A stretch of 64,000 bases of DNA from JACKDX01 sp964640175 (GCA_964640175.1 CAZXFW010000003.1:62001-126000), one strand, 5' to 3'. Shown: positions 1 through 9,538, counted from the first letter of the stretch. A program made the numbers and translations. The notes: generated by a model not told the origin, from the sequence alone.

Positions 1-639
1 GAGCCCAAACGGCGAACCGATAGCAACAACCCACTGGCCTACACGAAGGTCATTGGGTTCTGCAAAGTTTACTGTAGGCAACTTGGTAGCGTTGATTTTA
101 ACCACCGCTAAATCTGTCGCAGGATCGGTCCCGATGACTTTGCCTGTAAAGCTCCGGCCATCCTGCAACTGCACTTCAATCCGTGTCGCGTTATCAACCA
201 CATGGTTGTTAGTCACCAGATAGCCATCCGCTCGGATAATAATGCCAGATCCACTGCCCCGCACGACAGGAGCCTGCTGCTGTCCACCTTCCCCAAAAGG
301 ACCAAAGAAAAACTGGAAGGGATTTTGTGCAGCCGCACGTCGAGACTCGACACGCATGCTTACCACAGCCGGAGAAACTTGTTCCGCCACAGTAGATATT
401 GCATCCCCTAAACGCTGGGCGTCTGCTATCGCACCTTTGCTTGGCGCAGTTGTGGTCGTCTTACCTACGCTGGCTACTGCATTCGTGTTACTCCCCGAGG
501 AATCTGCCGATTGAGCTTCGGAATTATTCAGGCATGCCAAAGGAGCACACGCAGCCACCATCAACCAACCCGCCACCACATGGGGTTTACGAAGTGTGTA
601 TTGTCCAAGCTTTTTACAATTACTTCCTATCATAGCCAT
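1..639 (-). CDS. HtrA/DegP-family serine protease (C-terminus outside window)
   Basis: Read on the minus strand from ATG at 639; the first 213 residues are present and the frame is still open at base 1. A short basic start is followed by a hydrophobic stretch ending in a VAAC lipobox, then a Ser/Thr-rich linker. The protease domain shows the Do-family features: a Gln/Phe/Gly-rich loop, GSGIII before GYLVTNNHVV (catalytic His), TDLAVVKI (catalytic Asp) and VGQWVVAIGSPFG. The catalytic Ser motif and PDZ domains would lie beyond the window. Family role: periplasmic quality-control protease/chaperone, here probably membrane-anchored as a lipoprotein. An AGGTGAAG stretch just before the ATG supports this start; a second in-frame ATG lies two codons in. 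Confidence 0.9.
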   Translation of the reverse strand, partial: MAMIGSNCKKLGQYTLRKPHVVAGWLMVAACAPLACLNNSEAQSADSSGSNTNAVASVGKTTTTAPSKGAIADAQRLGDAISTVAEQVSPAVVSMRVESRRAAAQNPFQFFFGPFGEGGQQQAPVVRGSGSGIIIRADGYLVTNNHVVDNATRIEVQLQDGRSFTGKVIGTDPATDLAVVKINATKLPTVNFAEPNDLRVGQWVVAIGSPFGL

Positions 640-821
640 CTTCACCTGTTTCCTATCTAAACTCCTTAATCAGGCCACTTATTCCCGAATATGATTGATG
701 ATGGGAGTAATCATCTTGACTACACTAGCCCCCTATCAATGGCAAGGAGCGCGCAATCCCGACATATGCTCTGAAGCGGCGTATGCTATCCGCGACATGC
801 TGATGGAGCACGTCGGCACAT

Positions 822-862
822 ATAAAAACGCACCGCATGATCCTTGATCATGCAGTGCGTTT
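822..862 (-). terminator. Rho-independent terminator of the small lipoprotein gene
   Basis: A 14-bp stem with one mismatch (arms 829-842 and 846-859, loop 843-845) is followed on the minus strand by five T residues (824-828). It lies 25 bases past the stop codon of the minus-strand small lipoprotein gene. Confidence 0.8.
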
Positions 863-885
863 CAGTACACACTATTATTGGTCGA

Positions 886-1089
886 CTATTCTGTTGCGTT
901 CTCGACCTCGTCGCCAGCTTCCTCAACCGCTTCTCCGGTCTCTTGAGCTGCGTTGTCAGCTGCTGCTTCGATATCATCGCCAGCAGTCTCTGCGGTCTCC
1001 TGAGTTTCCTCAGTGTCGTCGCTGCTGCATCCTGCAGCTGAGAGAGCCATGCCAAAACAAAGGGTAATAAGTGCTAAATAGTTCCACAT
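886..1089 (-). CDS. Small acidic lipoprotein, unknown function
   Basis: Encodes 67 residues: an N-terminal hydrophobic segment with lipobox SAAGC (Cys at 21), then a very acidic Ala/Glu/Asp/Thr-rich tail that could form one amphipathic helix. There is no other recognisable domain. A strong ribosome site (AAGGAGAT, about 7 bases upstream) and a good intrinsic terminator downstream show it is a real single-gene unit. Composition and size resemble small entericidin-like or spacer-type lipoproteins, but I cannot assign a family. Confidence 0.75.
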   Translation of the reverse strand: MWNYLALITLCFGMALSAAGCSSDDTEETQETAETAGDDIEAAADNAAQETGEAVEEAGDEVENATE

Positions 1090-1276
1090 ATAGAAGATCT
1101 CCTTATAAGGTTCAGTGTCTTTGACAGACGTTGTGCCACAAATTGCCGAACATAGGCAACTACACTTTTATTGAAGGAATTCCTTCATTACCTAGCCGGT
1201 ATAGCTCAATCTCGACAACAATCGCCCTAATAGCCCGAATCCTGTGATTCCATAGAAAATCCCGCGACAACCTTAC

Positions 1277-2515
1277 CTAGCGTTTCAGGCGCTCATGCCA
1301 AGCACGCTCCAAGGATTCTCGATCCTCCGGATGAGCGATGCCGATCAACGCCTTGGCTCGTTCCCCTAGCGTTTTACCAAACAAGTTGATCACACCGTGT
1401 TCTGTCACAACCCAGTGCACGTGAGCGCGAGTAGTCACTACGCCTGCCCCCCGATGCAGCTCCGCGACGATGCGTGATTGCCCTTTTTTGGTACGCGAAG
1501 GAAGGGCAAGAATCGGTTTTCCTCCCTTGGAAAGCGCTGCCGCTCGTAAAAAATCCATCTGACCTCCCACCCCTGAAATGACATGTGGGCCAATGGAATC
1601 CGCACATACTTGTCCTGTGAGATCAATTTCCACTGCCGAATTGATGGCAGCAACCCGCGGATTGCGTGCAATCACATTGGGCTGATTGACATAGCCAATA
1701 TCAAGCTGCACCACGGAGGGATTGTCGTCGATGAAATCATACAAAGCCTTGGTTCCATAGAGAAAACCAGACACCGTTTTGCCTGGATGAACTGCCTTAC
1801 GCGAGTTGTCCACGACACCTGATTGGATCAGCTCAAGCGCGCCATCCGTCCACATCTCCGAATGGATGCCAAGGTGCTTATGCCCACGTAGCGCAGCCAT
1901 GACCGCATCGGGCACTGCCCCGATACCCATCTGCAACGTCGCCCCATCTTCAATCAAGCTTGCTACCGCCTGGCCAATGGCATCTTCGGTCGGGCCTCGC
2001 CGCGAGGGCACAACTTCCGGGACCGGATCATCACACTCGATGTAATCGTCGATCCGGTTCATATGCACAAATCCATCGCCATGGACCCGCGGCATATTCG
2101 GGTTGATTTGCGCAATCACTGTTTTTGCTACGTCAACCGCTGCGCGAGCCACATCCACACTGGTGCCGAGAGAACAGTACCCTTGCTTGTCTGGCGGCGA
2201 GACATGAATCAAGGCCACATCGATAGGACGAACCCCCGAACGAAACAATGCTGGCACCTCCGACAGAAAGCACGGCAAATAGTCGTTGCGTGCATCATCG
2301 AGCTTGCCCCGCATGTTCCCGCCCACAAAAACGTTAGCTACACGAAAACTCTTTTCGTATTCTGAATTGGCATAGGAGGCAGAGCCCATCGTGTGCAAGT
2401 GAATCACTTCCACATCTCGCAGGCGCGCATGCTCTGCCACCATTGCTTCGAGGAGCCGTTGCGGCGTCGCCGCGGCCCCTTGCACGAACACCCGCTGTCC
2501 TGACTCTATCTTCAC
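1277..2515 (-). CDS. Acetyl-CoA hydrolase / 4-hydroxybutyrate-type CoA-transferase
   Basis: 412 residues, the normal length for the family I CoA-transferases that move CoA between acetate and acyl acids (Cat1/AbfT/butyryl-CoA:acetate CoA-transferase). The GIGAVP motif in the second half, followed by GIHSEMWTDG, contains the Glu expected to form the glutamyl-CoA thioester. The C-terminal half has the conserved GVGGQ segment. The start is GTG at 2515 with GGAGGG five bases upstream. It is divergent from the symporter/ammonia-lyase operon, so a shared regulatory region is possible. The exact acyl substrate cannot be told from sequence. It could support acyl-CoA recycling in amino-acid or short-chain acid catabolism. 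Confidence 0.88.
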   Translation of the reverse strand: MKIESGQRVFVQGAAATPQRLLEAMVAEHARLRDVEVIHLHTMGSASYANSEYEKSFRVANVFVGGNMRGKLDDARNDYLPCFLSEVPALFRSGVRPIDVALIHVSPPDKQGYCSLGTSVDVARAAVDVAKTVIAQINPNMPRVHGDGFVHMNRIDDYIECDDPVPEVVPSRRGPTEDAIGQAVASLIEDGATLQMGIGAVPDAVMAALRGHKHLGIHSEMWTDGALELIQSGVVDNSRKAVHPGKTVSGFLYGTKALYDFIDDNPSVVQLDIGYVNQPNVIARNPRVAAINSAVEIDLTGQVCADSIGPHVISGVGGQMDFLRAAALSKGGKPILALPSRTKKGQSRIVAELHRGAGVVTTRAHVHWVVTEHGVINLFGKTLGERAKALIGIAHPEDRESLERAWHERLKR

Positions 2516-2660
2516 TGAACCCTCCAGCGCTCACATTTCTAAAACACCACTTAGCATAATGCCAGGAAACACACTCATAAAAACTTTTTGTTGTATCAGT
2601 GGCTACAGAGAACACGCGCCCCGGGCATCACAATGATCTGAGCCGCTTTATGCAAAGCTG

Positions 2661-2717
2661 CTTGCTGCAAGTGCACAAACATGTTAGGCGTTTCGCTGCT
2701 TTTCTGTTGCGAGCAAC
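2661..2717. promoter_or_regulatory. Two TTGC/GCAA palindromes in a divergent promoter region
   Basis: The divergent region between the CoA-transferase and symporter genes holds two similar inverted repeats: CTTGCTGCAAG at 2661-2671 and GTTGCGAGCAAC at 2706-2717, the second ending 9 bases before the GTG start. Their centres are about 45 bases apart, or roughly four helical turns. They could be an operator pair for a regulator encoded elsewhere, but short palindromes arise by chance. Confidence 0.25.
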
Positions 2718-2726
2718 TAGGTTTTT

Positions 2727-4142
2727 GTGATCATCGCGATTGTTGTCATTTACCTATTGGGAATGTTGTTCATAGGATGGCTCTCCTCGCGACGTATCCA
2801 CTCTGGCAATGATTTTCTTTTGGCAGGCCGCCGCCTAGGGCCCTGGCTGACAGCTGGAACGTTGGCTGCCACCGAAATTGGTGGTGGAAGTACAATGGGT
2901 GTTGCGGAGAAAGCGTATGGCTCCTGGGGACTTTCCGCAGGCTGGTATGTGCTCGCGATGAGTATCGCGCTTTTATTGATTGCTTTTGTCGCTCCACGCT
3001 TGCGCCGCGCCGAAGTGCGAACGGTACCGGAGTACTTCAGCAAACGTTACGGAATAAACCTCGGCATCGTGAGCTCTTTTCTTTTCATCGTGCCTCTGGT
3101 GGGCCTAACCGCAACGCAATTCATCGCCTCAGCGGTGATTCTATCGGTAATGACAGGGCTATCCTACGCCATGTCGGTGATCATCGTGGTGACGGTAATC
3201 ACAGCCTACTCGATCATGGGTGGTCTTTGGAGCATCACGCTTACCGATATCGTTCAATTCCTTTTCATCGTGTGTGGCTTAAGTCTGGCGGTGCCGTTTG
3301 CCATTCACTACGCCGGAGGGTGGGACACCATTATAGCCAATGTGCCCTCGCAGAAATTTCACTGGATCGATGGAACCGGCTGGAAAATGGTGTTCACGCT
3401 CGTCGTAATGTATGTGTCGTCGTTTGCCATCGGCCAAGAAACCGTGCAACGTTTTTTTGCTGCACGGGATGGCAAAGCCGCGGCGATGGGAACGTTCTAC
3501 GCTTCAGTCGCGTTCATTTTATTCGCGTTTGTTCCGGCCCTGCTCGGCATCATCGCGTTTTCAATGGTCCAATCCGGGATGCTTGATGGCAGCTTAATCG
3601 CCGAGCAGGGAAATCGCTATGTACTTCCCGTCATGGCCTTACATGCACTTCCGAACTGGTTGGTAGGCATTGTGTTTGCTGCTTTGATATCAGCAACCAT
3701 GTCGAGCGCAAGCGCAGATCTGCTTGCCGCTGCTTCCATTTTTTCCAACGATATTTACGCACAGCTGATACGCAAAGATGCCTCCGACAAGGACATTCTG
3801 AACACCACCCGCATTTCCATGGGAGTAGTTGCCCTGTGCTCGCTGCCAATAGCCCTGAATAGCACAAGTAGTATCATCGGTATTTTGATGTTCTCCTTTT
3901 CACTACGTGCAGCAGGTGCCTTCATTCCCTATGTACTTGGACATTATTGGAAATCCGCCAATGCCCTCGGAGCCTGGTTAAGCATCGTAGCAGCAAGTGC
4001 CTTCGTCATCGCCACCCACCTCGGAATTCTTCCGCACGGAGGCTGGGATCCCTTGATTCCGGGTATTATCATCAGCCTGGTAGTTTTTGTGGCGTGCGGT
4101 ATTCTCGCCAAACGTCATATTTCCCACCACCCAACACCATGA
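2727..4142 (+). CDS. Sodium:solute symporter (SSS family)
   Basis: 471 residues, almost entirely membrane segments, consistent with the 12-13 helices of the SSS family (relatives of PutP, PanF and SglT). The N-terminus contains the typical DFLLAGRRLGPW segment after helix 1 and GGGSTMGVAEKAYG in the second helix region. GTG at 2727 opens the frame. It is the first gene of a four-gene operon, and its stop overlaps the next start (ATGA). Its position suggests it imports the substrate degraded by the downstream ammonia-lyase and carbamoylases, with Na+ as coupling ion by family analogy. The substrate is an inference from neighbours. Confidence 0.9.
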   Translation: MIIAIVVIYLLGMLFIGWLSSRRIHSGNDFLLAGRRLGPWLTAGTLAATEIGGGSTMGVAEKAYGSWGLSAGWYVLAMSIALLLIAFVAPRLRRAEVRTVPEYFSKRYGINLGIVSSFLFIVPLVGLTATQFIASAVILSVMTGLSYAMSVIIVVTVITAYSIMGGLWSITLTDIVQFLFIVCGLSLAVPFAIHYAGGWDTIIANVPSQKFHWIDGTGWKMVFTLVVMYVSSFAIGQETVQRFFAARDGKAAAMGTFYASVAFILFAFVPALLGIIAFSMVQSGMLDGSLIAEQGNRYVLPVMALHALPNWLVGIVFAALISATMSSASADLLAAASIFSNDIYAQLIRKDASDKDILNTTRISMGVVALCSLPIALNSTSSIIGILMFSFSLRAAGAFIPYVLGHYWKSANALGAWLSIVAASAFVIATHLGILPHGGWDPLIPGIIISLVVFVACGILAKRHISHHPTP

Positions 4143-5374
4143 CATCTCACACATTTCCGCAACCCACCGCGCTTCTAAAAAACCCTGCCTATGATCCGGC
4201 TCTGGCTTATACCGACCCCATGCGCGCCATTCTCAATCTTGAGCGTAGTCGTCAGGCCCGTGAGGAGATCCAAAGCTGGCCGGGTTATGAGCCCACTCCC
4301 CTACGTTGCTTGAAAGGCATCGCTCAGGCACTCGGCGTGCATGACGTCTATTATAAAGACGAAGCTGGACGATTTGGGTTGGGTAGTTTCAAAGCATTGG
4401 GAGGAGCATATGCGGTTCTCCGAATTCTCAAACAGTTTATTTACGAAAAAACCGGAAGCTCACCCAGCACTTCGGAAATTCTGGCAGGCTCCCACCGTAA
4501 CCTTTGTGCACAGTTAATGGTCAGCACCGCCACCGATGGCAACCACGGTCGGTCAGTCGCTTGGGGCGCCCAGATGTTTGGTTGTGCGTGCACCATCTAT
4601 ATCCACCGCACGGTCAGCGAAGGTCGCAAACAAGCCATCGAAACATACGGCGCTACCGTGGTGCGAACCCAAGGCAACTACGACGACTCTGTTAGGCAAG
4701 CTGGCGAGGACGCGCGTACCCATGGGTGGGTGCTCATTCCGGACACCTCGTACGAAGGCTACGAGGAAGTGCCCAAGGATGTCATGCAAGGCTACACGGT
4801 CATGGTCCAAGAAGCGATCGAACAACTTCCCTCCTCACATTGGCCAAGTCATGTATTGGTGCAAGGTGGCGTGGGTGCGTTGGCTGCTGCTGTATGCGCG
4901 CATCTTTGGGAAAGCAAGCCAACACATAAGCCTCGTTTTATTGTGGTAGAGCCTGATCGCGCAGCCTGCCTGTACGAAAGTGCCAAACATGGCAAACCCA
5001 TCGCGATTCATGGTGATCTGGATACGATGATGGCCGGATTGGCTTGTGGAGAAATCTCAACGTTGGCTTGGACAATTTTAGTAAAAGGCACAAGCGACTT
5101 CGTCACCCTACCCGATCAGGCAGCGATCGAAGCCATGCGTTGTTTAGCTCGGGGAAGTTTTGGCGATGTACCCATCGTAGCGGGTGAATCCGCCGTCGCT
5201 GGCCTCGCGGTGTTATTGGCAGCAATCTCGGAACCATCTTTAAAGCAAGCCCTCGATCTCAAAACAGATAGCCAAGTGCTTGTCTTCGGCACCGAAGGTG
5301 CCACCGATCCGGCTCTATACAACCAGATTGTCTCCACAACGACTTCCTTAAAGGAAGTGAGACCGTCGATATGA
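4139..5374 (+). CDS. dpaL: Diaminopropionate ammonia-lyase
   Basis: 411 residues, fold type II PLP enzyme, closely matching the DpaL/YgeX family that converts 2,3-diaminopropionate (and, weakly, D-serine) to pyruvate and ammonia. Visible are the PLP lysine in GSFKALGGAYA, the Asn-containing TATDGNHGRSVAWGA loop that binds the PLP ring region, a Gly-rich phosphate loop (GGVGALAAAV), and a C-terminal GTEGATDP motif. The ATG at 4139 overlaps the symporter stop. The frame is open further upstream, but that segment lies inside the symporter gene and is not part of this protein. The next gene also overlaps by four bases, so the genes are probably translationally coupled. Confidence 0.93.
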   Translation: MTSHTFPQPTALLKNPAYDPALAYTDPMRAILNLERSRQAREEIQSWPGYEPTPLRCLKGIAQALGVHDVYYKDEAGRFGLGSFKALGGAYAVLRILKQFIYEKTGSSPSTSEILAGSHRNLCAQLMVSTATDGNHGRSVAWGAQMFGCACTIYIHRTVSEGRKQAIETYGATVVRTQGNYDDSVRQAGEDARTHGWVLIPDTSYEGYEEVPKDVMQGYTVMVQEAIEQLPSSHWPSHVLVQGGVGALAAAVCAHLWESKPTHKPRFIVVEPDRAACLYESAKHGKPIAIHGDLDTMMAGLACGEISTLAWTILVKGTSDFVTLPDQAAIEAMRCLARGSFGDVPIVAGESAVAGLAVLLAAISEPSLKQALDLKTDSQVLVFGTEGATDPALYNQIVSTTTSLKEVRPSI

Positions 5375-6603
5375 CGGCACTTTCCATCGACGGGCAACGT
5401 CTTTTGCGACGGCTCGATGAGCTCGCACACATCGGCGCGATTCCTGGTGGTGGCGTCTGTCGCTTGGCCTTTTCCGATGAGGACAAAGCCGGCCGAGATC
5501 ACGTGGTTCGTTGGATGAAAGACCTCAAACTGGACGTGCGGATCGATGCCATCGGCAATGTCATTGGTCTACGCAAGGGTAAAACGAACACACCTCCCGT
5601 CATGACCGGCTCGCACATCGACACCGTGCGCACTGGCGGTCGTTACGACGGCAACCTTGGTGTGTTGGCAGGCCTGGAAGTTATCGAGACCTTAAACCAT
5701 GCCGAGGTTGTCACCCAACGCCCGCTTGCCGTAGCATTTTTTTCCAATGAAGAAGGCGCGCGTTTTGCCCCTGACATGATGGGAAGTTTGGTATTTCAAG
5801 GTGACCTAAGCACAGAAGATGCGCTCAATACGGTGGGCATCGACGGCAGCTCGGTGCGCGACAACATCACGCGCATCGGCTATCAAGGATCGCTTGTCAC
5901 TTCGGGCAATTACCCTGTGCACGCCTTTGTGGAACTGCACATCGAACAGGGCCCGATTCTCGATAAAGAACACATCACGTTGGGAGCCGTACAAAGTGTT
6001 CAAGGCATCTCATGGACTGAATTCTGCTTTCACGGCGTTTCCAATCATGCCGGCACAACGCCGATGTCGATGCGCCACGATGCTGGCTACGCTGCAAGCG
6101 CCCTTAGCCAATTCGTACGAGCGTTGGCCCTCGATATGGGCAACAATCAAGTGGCCACCGTAGGTTCGATGGAGCTACGGCCTAACTTATGCAATGTCGT
6201 CGCCAACTACGCGCGCGTCACCGTTGATCTCCGCAACACCGATGATGACCTGCTCAAACAGGCCGAGATGCGCGTCTCCGCTTTTGTTGAGGAACTCTGC
6301 CGCCAAGAAGGATTACGCATGGACCGTCGTTCATTAGCCCGCTTTAGCCCGGTGCATTTCGATCCCACCATCGTTGCGTTAGTGGAAGAAACCGCCGCCG
6401 AGTTCGGCATGAAAGCGCACCGTATGGTTAGCGGGGCAGGTCACGACGCTCAGATATTAGCGCGCATGTGTCCATCCGGCATGATCTTCGTTCCAAGCAA
6501 AGCAGGAATCAGTCACAACGTTAAAGAGTTTACGGAACCGTCCGACTTGGAGGCCGGTGCAAACACCTTGCTTCGCGTATTGCTGAAGCTCACAGAAAGT
6601 TGA
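5371..6603 (+). CDS. Zn-dependent carbamoylase / allantoate amidohydrolase family (M20)
   Basis: 410 residues, the size of hydantoinase/carbamoylase-family amidases (HyuC, AllC, plant-type beta-ureidopropionase). Metal-ligand motifs appear in order: GSHIDTVRTGGRYDG (His, Asp), FSNEEGARF (Glu pair), ELHIEQGPIL (His) and GISHN near the C-terminus (His). GAGHDAQ is the usual substrate-loop motif. The dimerisation lid domain lies between residues of about 210 and 325. It overlaps dpaL by ATGA. By family it hydrolyses an N-carbamoyl amino acid or ureido compound to amine, CO2 and NH3. Placement beside dpaL makes a ureido derivative of diaminopropionate an attractive but unproven substrate. Confidence 0.9.
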   Translation: MTALSIDGQRLLRRLDELAHIGAIPGGGVCRLAFSDEDKAGRDHVVRWMKDLKLDVRIDAIGNVIGLRKGKTNTPPVMTGSHIDTVRTGGRYDGNLGVLAGLEVIETLNHAEVVTQRPLAVAFFSNEEGARFAPDMMGSLVFQGDLSTEDALNTVGIDGSSVRDNITRIGYQGSLVTSGNYPVHAFVELHIEQGPILDKEHITLGAVQSVQGISWTEFCFHGVSNHAGTTPMSMRHDAGYAASALSQFVRALALDMGNNQVATVGSMELRPNLCNVVANYARVTVDLRNTDDDLLKQAEMRVSAFVEELCRQEGLRMDRRSLARFSPVHFDPTIVALVEETAAEFGMKAHRMVSGAGHDAQILARMCPSGMIFVPSKAGISHNVKEFTEPSDLEAGANTLLRVLLKLTES

Positions 6604-6606
6604 CCC

Positions 6607-7515
6607 ATGGCGCGTGTTCTCACTGTGGCGGCCGCGCAACTAGGCCCGATACAACGTTCCCACTCCCGCAAGGATGTGGTTGAGCGCTTGATCGGTCATC
6701 TGCGCACTGCCAAAACACAGGAATGCGCCTTGGTAATCTTTCCAGAATTGGCGCTCACTACCTTTTTCCCGCGCTGGTTTATGCAAGACCAGCAAGAAAT
6801 CGACAGTTTTTTCGAAAGCGAGATGCCAAATCAGGACACCGAGCCATTGTTCGACGAAGCCAAACGACTCGGACTTGGCTTTATGTTGGGCTATGCCGAG
6901 CTTCACCGTGAAGAGGGACGTACCTACCATTATAACAGCAGCATCCTGGTTGACGCCTCCGCACACATCGTCGGGAAATATCGCAAAGTCCATTTGCCTG
7001 GGCACGCTGAACATGAGCCCAAACGTCCCTTTCAACACCTTGAACAACGCTACTTTAAACGCGGTGATGGTTTTTCTGTCTGGAACGCCTTCGGCGCAAC
7101 GATCGGCATGTGCCTATGCAACGACCGACGTTGGCCCGAAAGCTACCGAGTGATGGGCCTGCAAGGTGTCGAGCTGATCGCATTAGGCTACAACACGCCC
7201 AAACACTACCCGCCAGCACCTGAGTTTGACGGCGAGGCCATGTTTCACAATCACCTTGTGATGCAAGCCGGCGCTCATCAAAACGGAAGTTGGGTCGTGG
7301 CCGCGGCCAAAGCTGGCAATGAAGAAGGAGTCCCGATGATCGGAGGCAGCTGTATCATTTCCCCTTCCGGACACATCGTTGCGCAGGCCACCACCGAAGC
7401 CGATGAACTGGTGGTAGCCACCTGTGACCTCGATCTGGCCCAACGCTACAAACACACGCTATTCAACTTCCAAAACCATCGCTACCCGCCGGCCTACGCG
7501 AAAATCTGCCGCTAG
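6607..7515 (+). CDS. N-carbamoyl-D-amino-acid hydrolase (nitrilase superfamily)
   Basis: 302 residues, the standard length of D-carbamoylases. The Glu-Lys-Cys triad is intact: Glu in FPELALT, Lys in KYRKVHLPG, and the nucleophilic Cys in CLCNDRRWPE, a signature specific to this nitrilase branch. It starts three bases after the preceding stop, as the last gene of the operon. Reaction by family: N-carbamoyl-D-amino acid + H2O to D-amino acid + CO2 + NH3. With an M20-type carbamoylase next to it, the operon could handle both enantiomers of a carbamoylated substrate. No hydantoinase is present in the window. Confidence 0.92.
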   Translation: MARVLTVAAAQLGPIQRSHSRKDVVERLIGHLRTAKTQECALVIFPELALTTFFPRWFMQDQQEIDSFFESEMPNQDTEPLFDEAKRLGLGFMLGYAELHREEGRTYHYNSSILVDASAHIVGKYRKVHLPGHAEHEPKRPFQHLEQRYFKRGDGFSVWNAFGATIGMCLCNDRRWPESYRVMGLQGVELIALGYNTPKHYPPAPEFDGEAMFHNHLVMQAGAHQNGSWVVAAAKAGNEEGVPMIGGSCIISPSGHIVAQATTEADELVVATCDLDLAQRYKHTLFNFQNHRYPPAYAKICR

Positions 7516-7621
7516 CTTCCCTTTGTTCATCACAACAGGGTCGGACCCAAACACTCCCGTCACGGCCTGTGGCGGCCGGCTTGCCGAAAGGCGGCCCGAT
7601 GCTACTGTGCCAGGTTTTTTT

Positions 7622-9538
7622 ATGCGCGTTGGTTTTGTTCTACTATTGCCGGCCATTGCCCTGTTCGCGTGCCATGCGGGGGAAAATGATCCGCTGCAAA
7701 CAGATGTCAGCGAGCAAGGCGTTTTTGCTTGGCCAGAGGCATGGTCGGTAGCAGCAAACGAAGTGCCGCTTTATACATTGGACGAGCGCCGTCAAAGGCT
7801 CTTACCCATCCGGCTGCTGAACAAAAACACAATCTTGCATGCGCACGCACGGATTCGGATGCCGACAGCCAGCGGCACTACAAAAGTCATGCTTTTGGTG
7901 AATCCAGAGAGTGCCCACTTTGTCGAGCAGGATTGGCTAACCCCTGTTGATCTTTCCGAGACACGGACGCAAAGGCTGCCGCGACGCGTGCACATTTATG
8001 TGACGCAGCGTGATTGTCCGGCTCACGTTAACGATTCAAGTGGACGTTTGATACCGGATGCTGCTGCCCGTCTTCGCTCGGAGCAACTCGCAATTTGGCT
8101 CCATATGGGATCCCACTATGCCGCGCTCGTGCAAGGAGAGCGTTTGCTATGGGCGTCCCGTCACTGCTTAACCATGACAGACAATGAAGACCAACCCATC
8201 GCCTACGGTGCTGTCGATCCTGCCGGCCTCTTTGCTGCGCACAATGCCTACGACCCCATCCAGTTTGGCTGGGATATGGAGTATTACAGCCCAACGATCC
8301 CTGCGCACGAAATCGTTTACTATTATTATCCGCAAGAAACGGGCGAAGATAAGGCGCAAGCGATCAATCGATGGGTCAGCACCCCTTTAGCCACGCGCCT
8401 AAGTGTGTTGCAGCAAGAGCTCGCGTTACGCTTCGATCACACCCGAGCACTCGCTGAGCTGCGCATTTCCAGAATCGCTGAAGAAAAGACCACGCGGTTT
8501 AGAAAGATCGATTACACGCTGGTTGATCTATCTTCTGGGAGTTCACCCGAGCTTCCGTCATTGTTGTCTCAGGTGTCTTGGCCGCTAGAGCGATCATCAC
8601 CTGGTGCTGAAGCGTACTGGAATCTTGATGATACAGTGCTTCCACAAACGCTGGATATCGAAACGTCTGATGTGTGGGAGCTGGCCGGTGAAAAGCCTCT
8701 GGCGTCAATCAACGAGTTGCAGAATGTGCGAACGACGCTTGAAACCGCATCTCTTGCCGGCACGTTTCATTACCATGTCAGCTTTCCCACCGATGGCATC
8801 AACCGCACTAGAGCCGAGCTGCTTGCGGGGTGGTACCTGCTCGTGAACGAAGCCATGCTGCTCGGACGTCTTGAAAGCTCAGGGGATGGTCACGTGGATA
8901 TGCTAGCGAGCCTGCACCCAAGCTTTCGACCAGCCGTGTGGGAAGATGCCGTTGGGATGCAGCAAGCGCTCTTATGGCGTGATCCGCACCGCGACTATGA
9001 CATGCGACAAGTGGCGTTTCGCTTGCGGGCAGAGTACAGCTCACAGAAGCGCTTTGGGTTTGAGGTGCGAGGTGCCAGCGCAGATCATGAGGTGCAAATG
9101 CAGCTGGTGCGCTGGCTGACAAACGTGCTGCAAACGCTGCCCACCAGCATGACCATGGGCGGGGCCACTATCGATGTCCGCACGTATTTAAACGCGGATC
9201 CGCTGTCAGAATCTGCGTTCTTTCGCTTGAACGCACAACAGCAAGAGCTTCTGCTGCGTGCAGCGGCAGCAGCCGATGCGCGGTATCACATAGAAAATCT
9301 CTTTGCGACTTGGACGTTGCCCTTGGTGCGGTGGGAATCGCGATCCTTTCTTCAACACAAAGCAGCTGTGATAAGCCAAGCGCGCCAAAATTATCTAGCC
9401 GAGCTTGATGCCATCGCCAGGCAGCACCCAAAAAACCGCATCAACGGTGCAGTAGCGGCCATCGCCCAAGCACTCACTGTCTGGGCAAAACGCACCTCGC
9501 TTTCCACAAGCTACGGCTTTCCCTTCCGCTTTTATTAG
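7622..9538 (+). CDS. Exported lipoprotein with amidoligase-like domain (paralogue 1)
   Basis: 638 residues from ATG at 7622. The N-terminus is a signal peptide with a Cys after LFA (probable lipoprotein). Residues about 45-190 form a module shared with the 16313-18118 protein and with the C-terminus of the 13343-16135 protein: a LDERRQRLLP start and two conserved Cys in RDCP and SRHC. Residues about 210-490 show FGWDMEY (215-221), FHYHVSFP (His 383 and 385) and FGFEVRG (Glu 481, Arg 483). This order resembles amidoligase/glutamate-cysteine-ligase-like folds. The C-terminal helical part (PLVRWESRSFL onward) is also shared with the other two paralogues. Downstream of the carbamoylase operon but separated by about 106 bases. 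Function unknown; the domain assignment is my motif reading, without a profile search. Confidence 0.8.
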   Translation: MRVGFVLLLPAIALFACHAGENDPLQTDVSEQGVFAWPEAWSVAANEVPLYTLDERRQRLLPIRLLNKNTILHAHARIRMPTASGTTKVMLLVNPESAHFVEQDWLTPVDLSETRTQRLPRRVHIYVTQRDCPAHVNDSSGRLIPDAAARLRSEQLAIWLHMGSHYAALVQGERLLWASRHCLTMTDNEDQPIAYGAVDPAGLFAAHNAYDPIQFGWDMEYYSPTIPAHEIVYYYYPQETGEDKAQAINRWVSTPLATRLSVLQQELALRFDHTRALAELRISRIAEEKTTRFRKIDYTLVDLSSGSSPELPSLLSQVSWPLERSSPGAEAYWNLDDTVLPQTLDIETSDVWELAGEKPLASINELQNVRTTLETASLAGTFHYHVSFPTDGINRTRAELLAGWYLLVNEAMLLGRLESSGDGHVDMLASLHPSFRPAVWEDAVGMQQALLWRDPHRDYDMRQVAFRLRAEYSSQKRFGFEVRGASADHEVQMQLVRWLTNVLQTLPTSMTMGGATIDVRTYLNADPLSESAFFRLNAQQQELLLRAAAAADARYHIENLFATWTLPLVRWESRSFLQHKAAVISQARQNYLAELDAIARQHPKNRINGAVAAIAQALTVWAKRTSLSTSYGFPFRFY

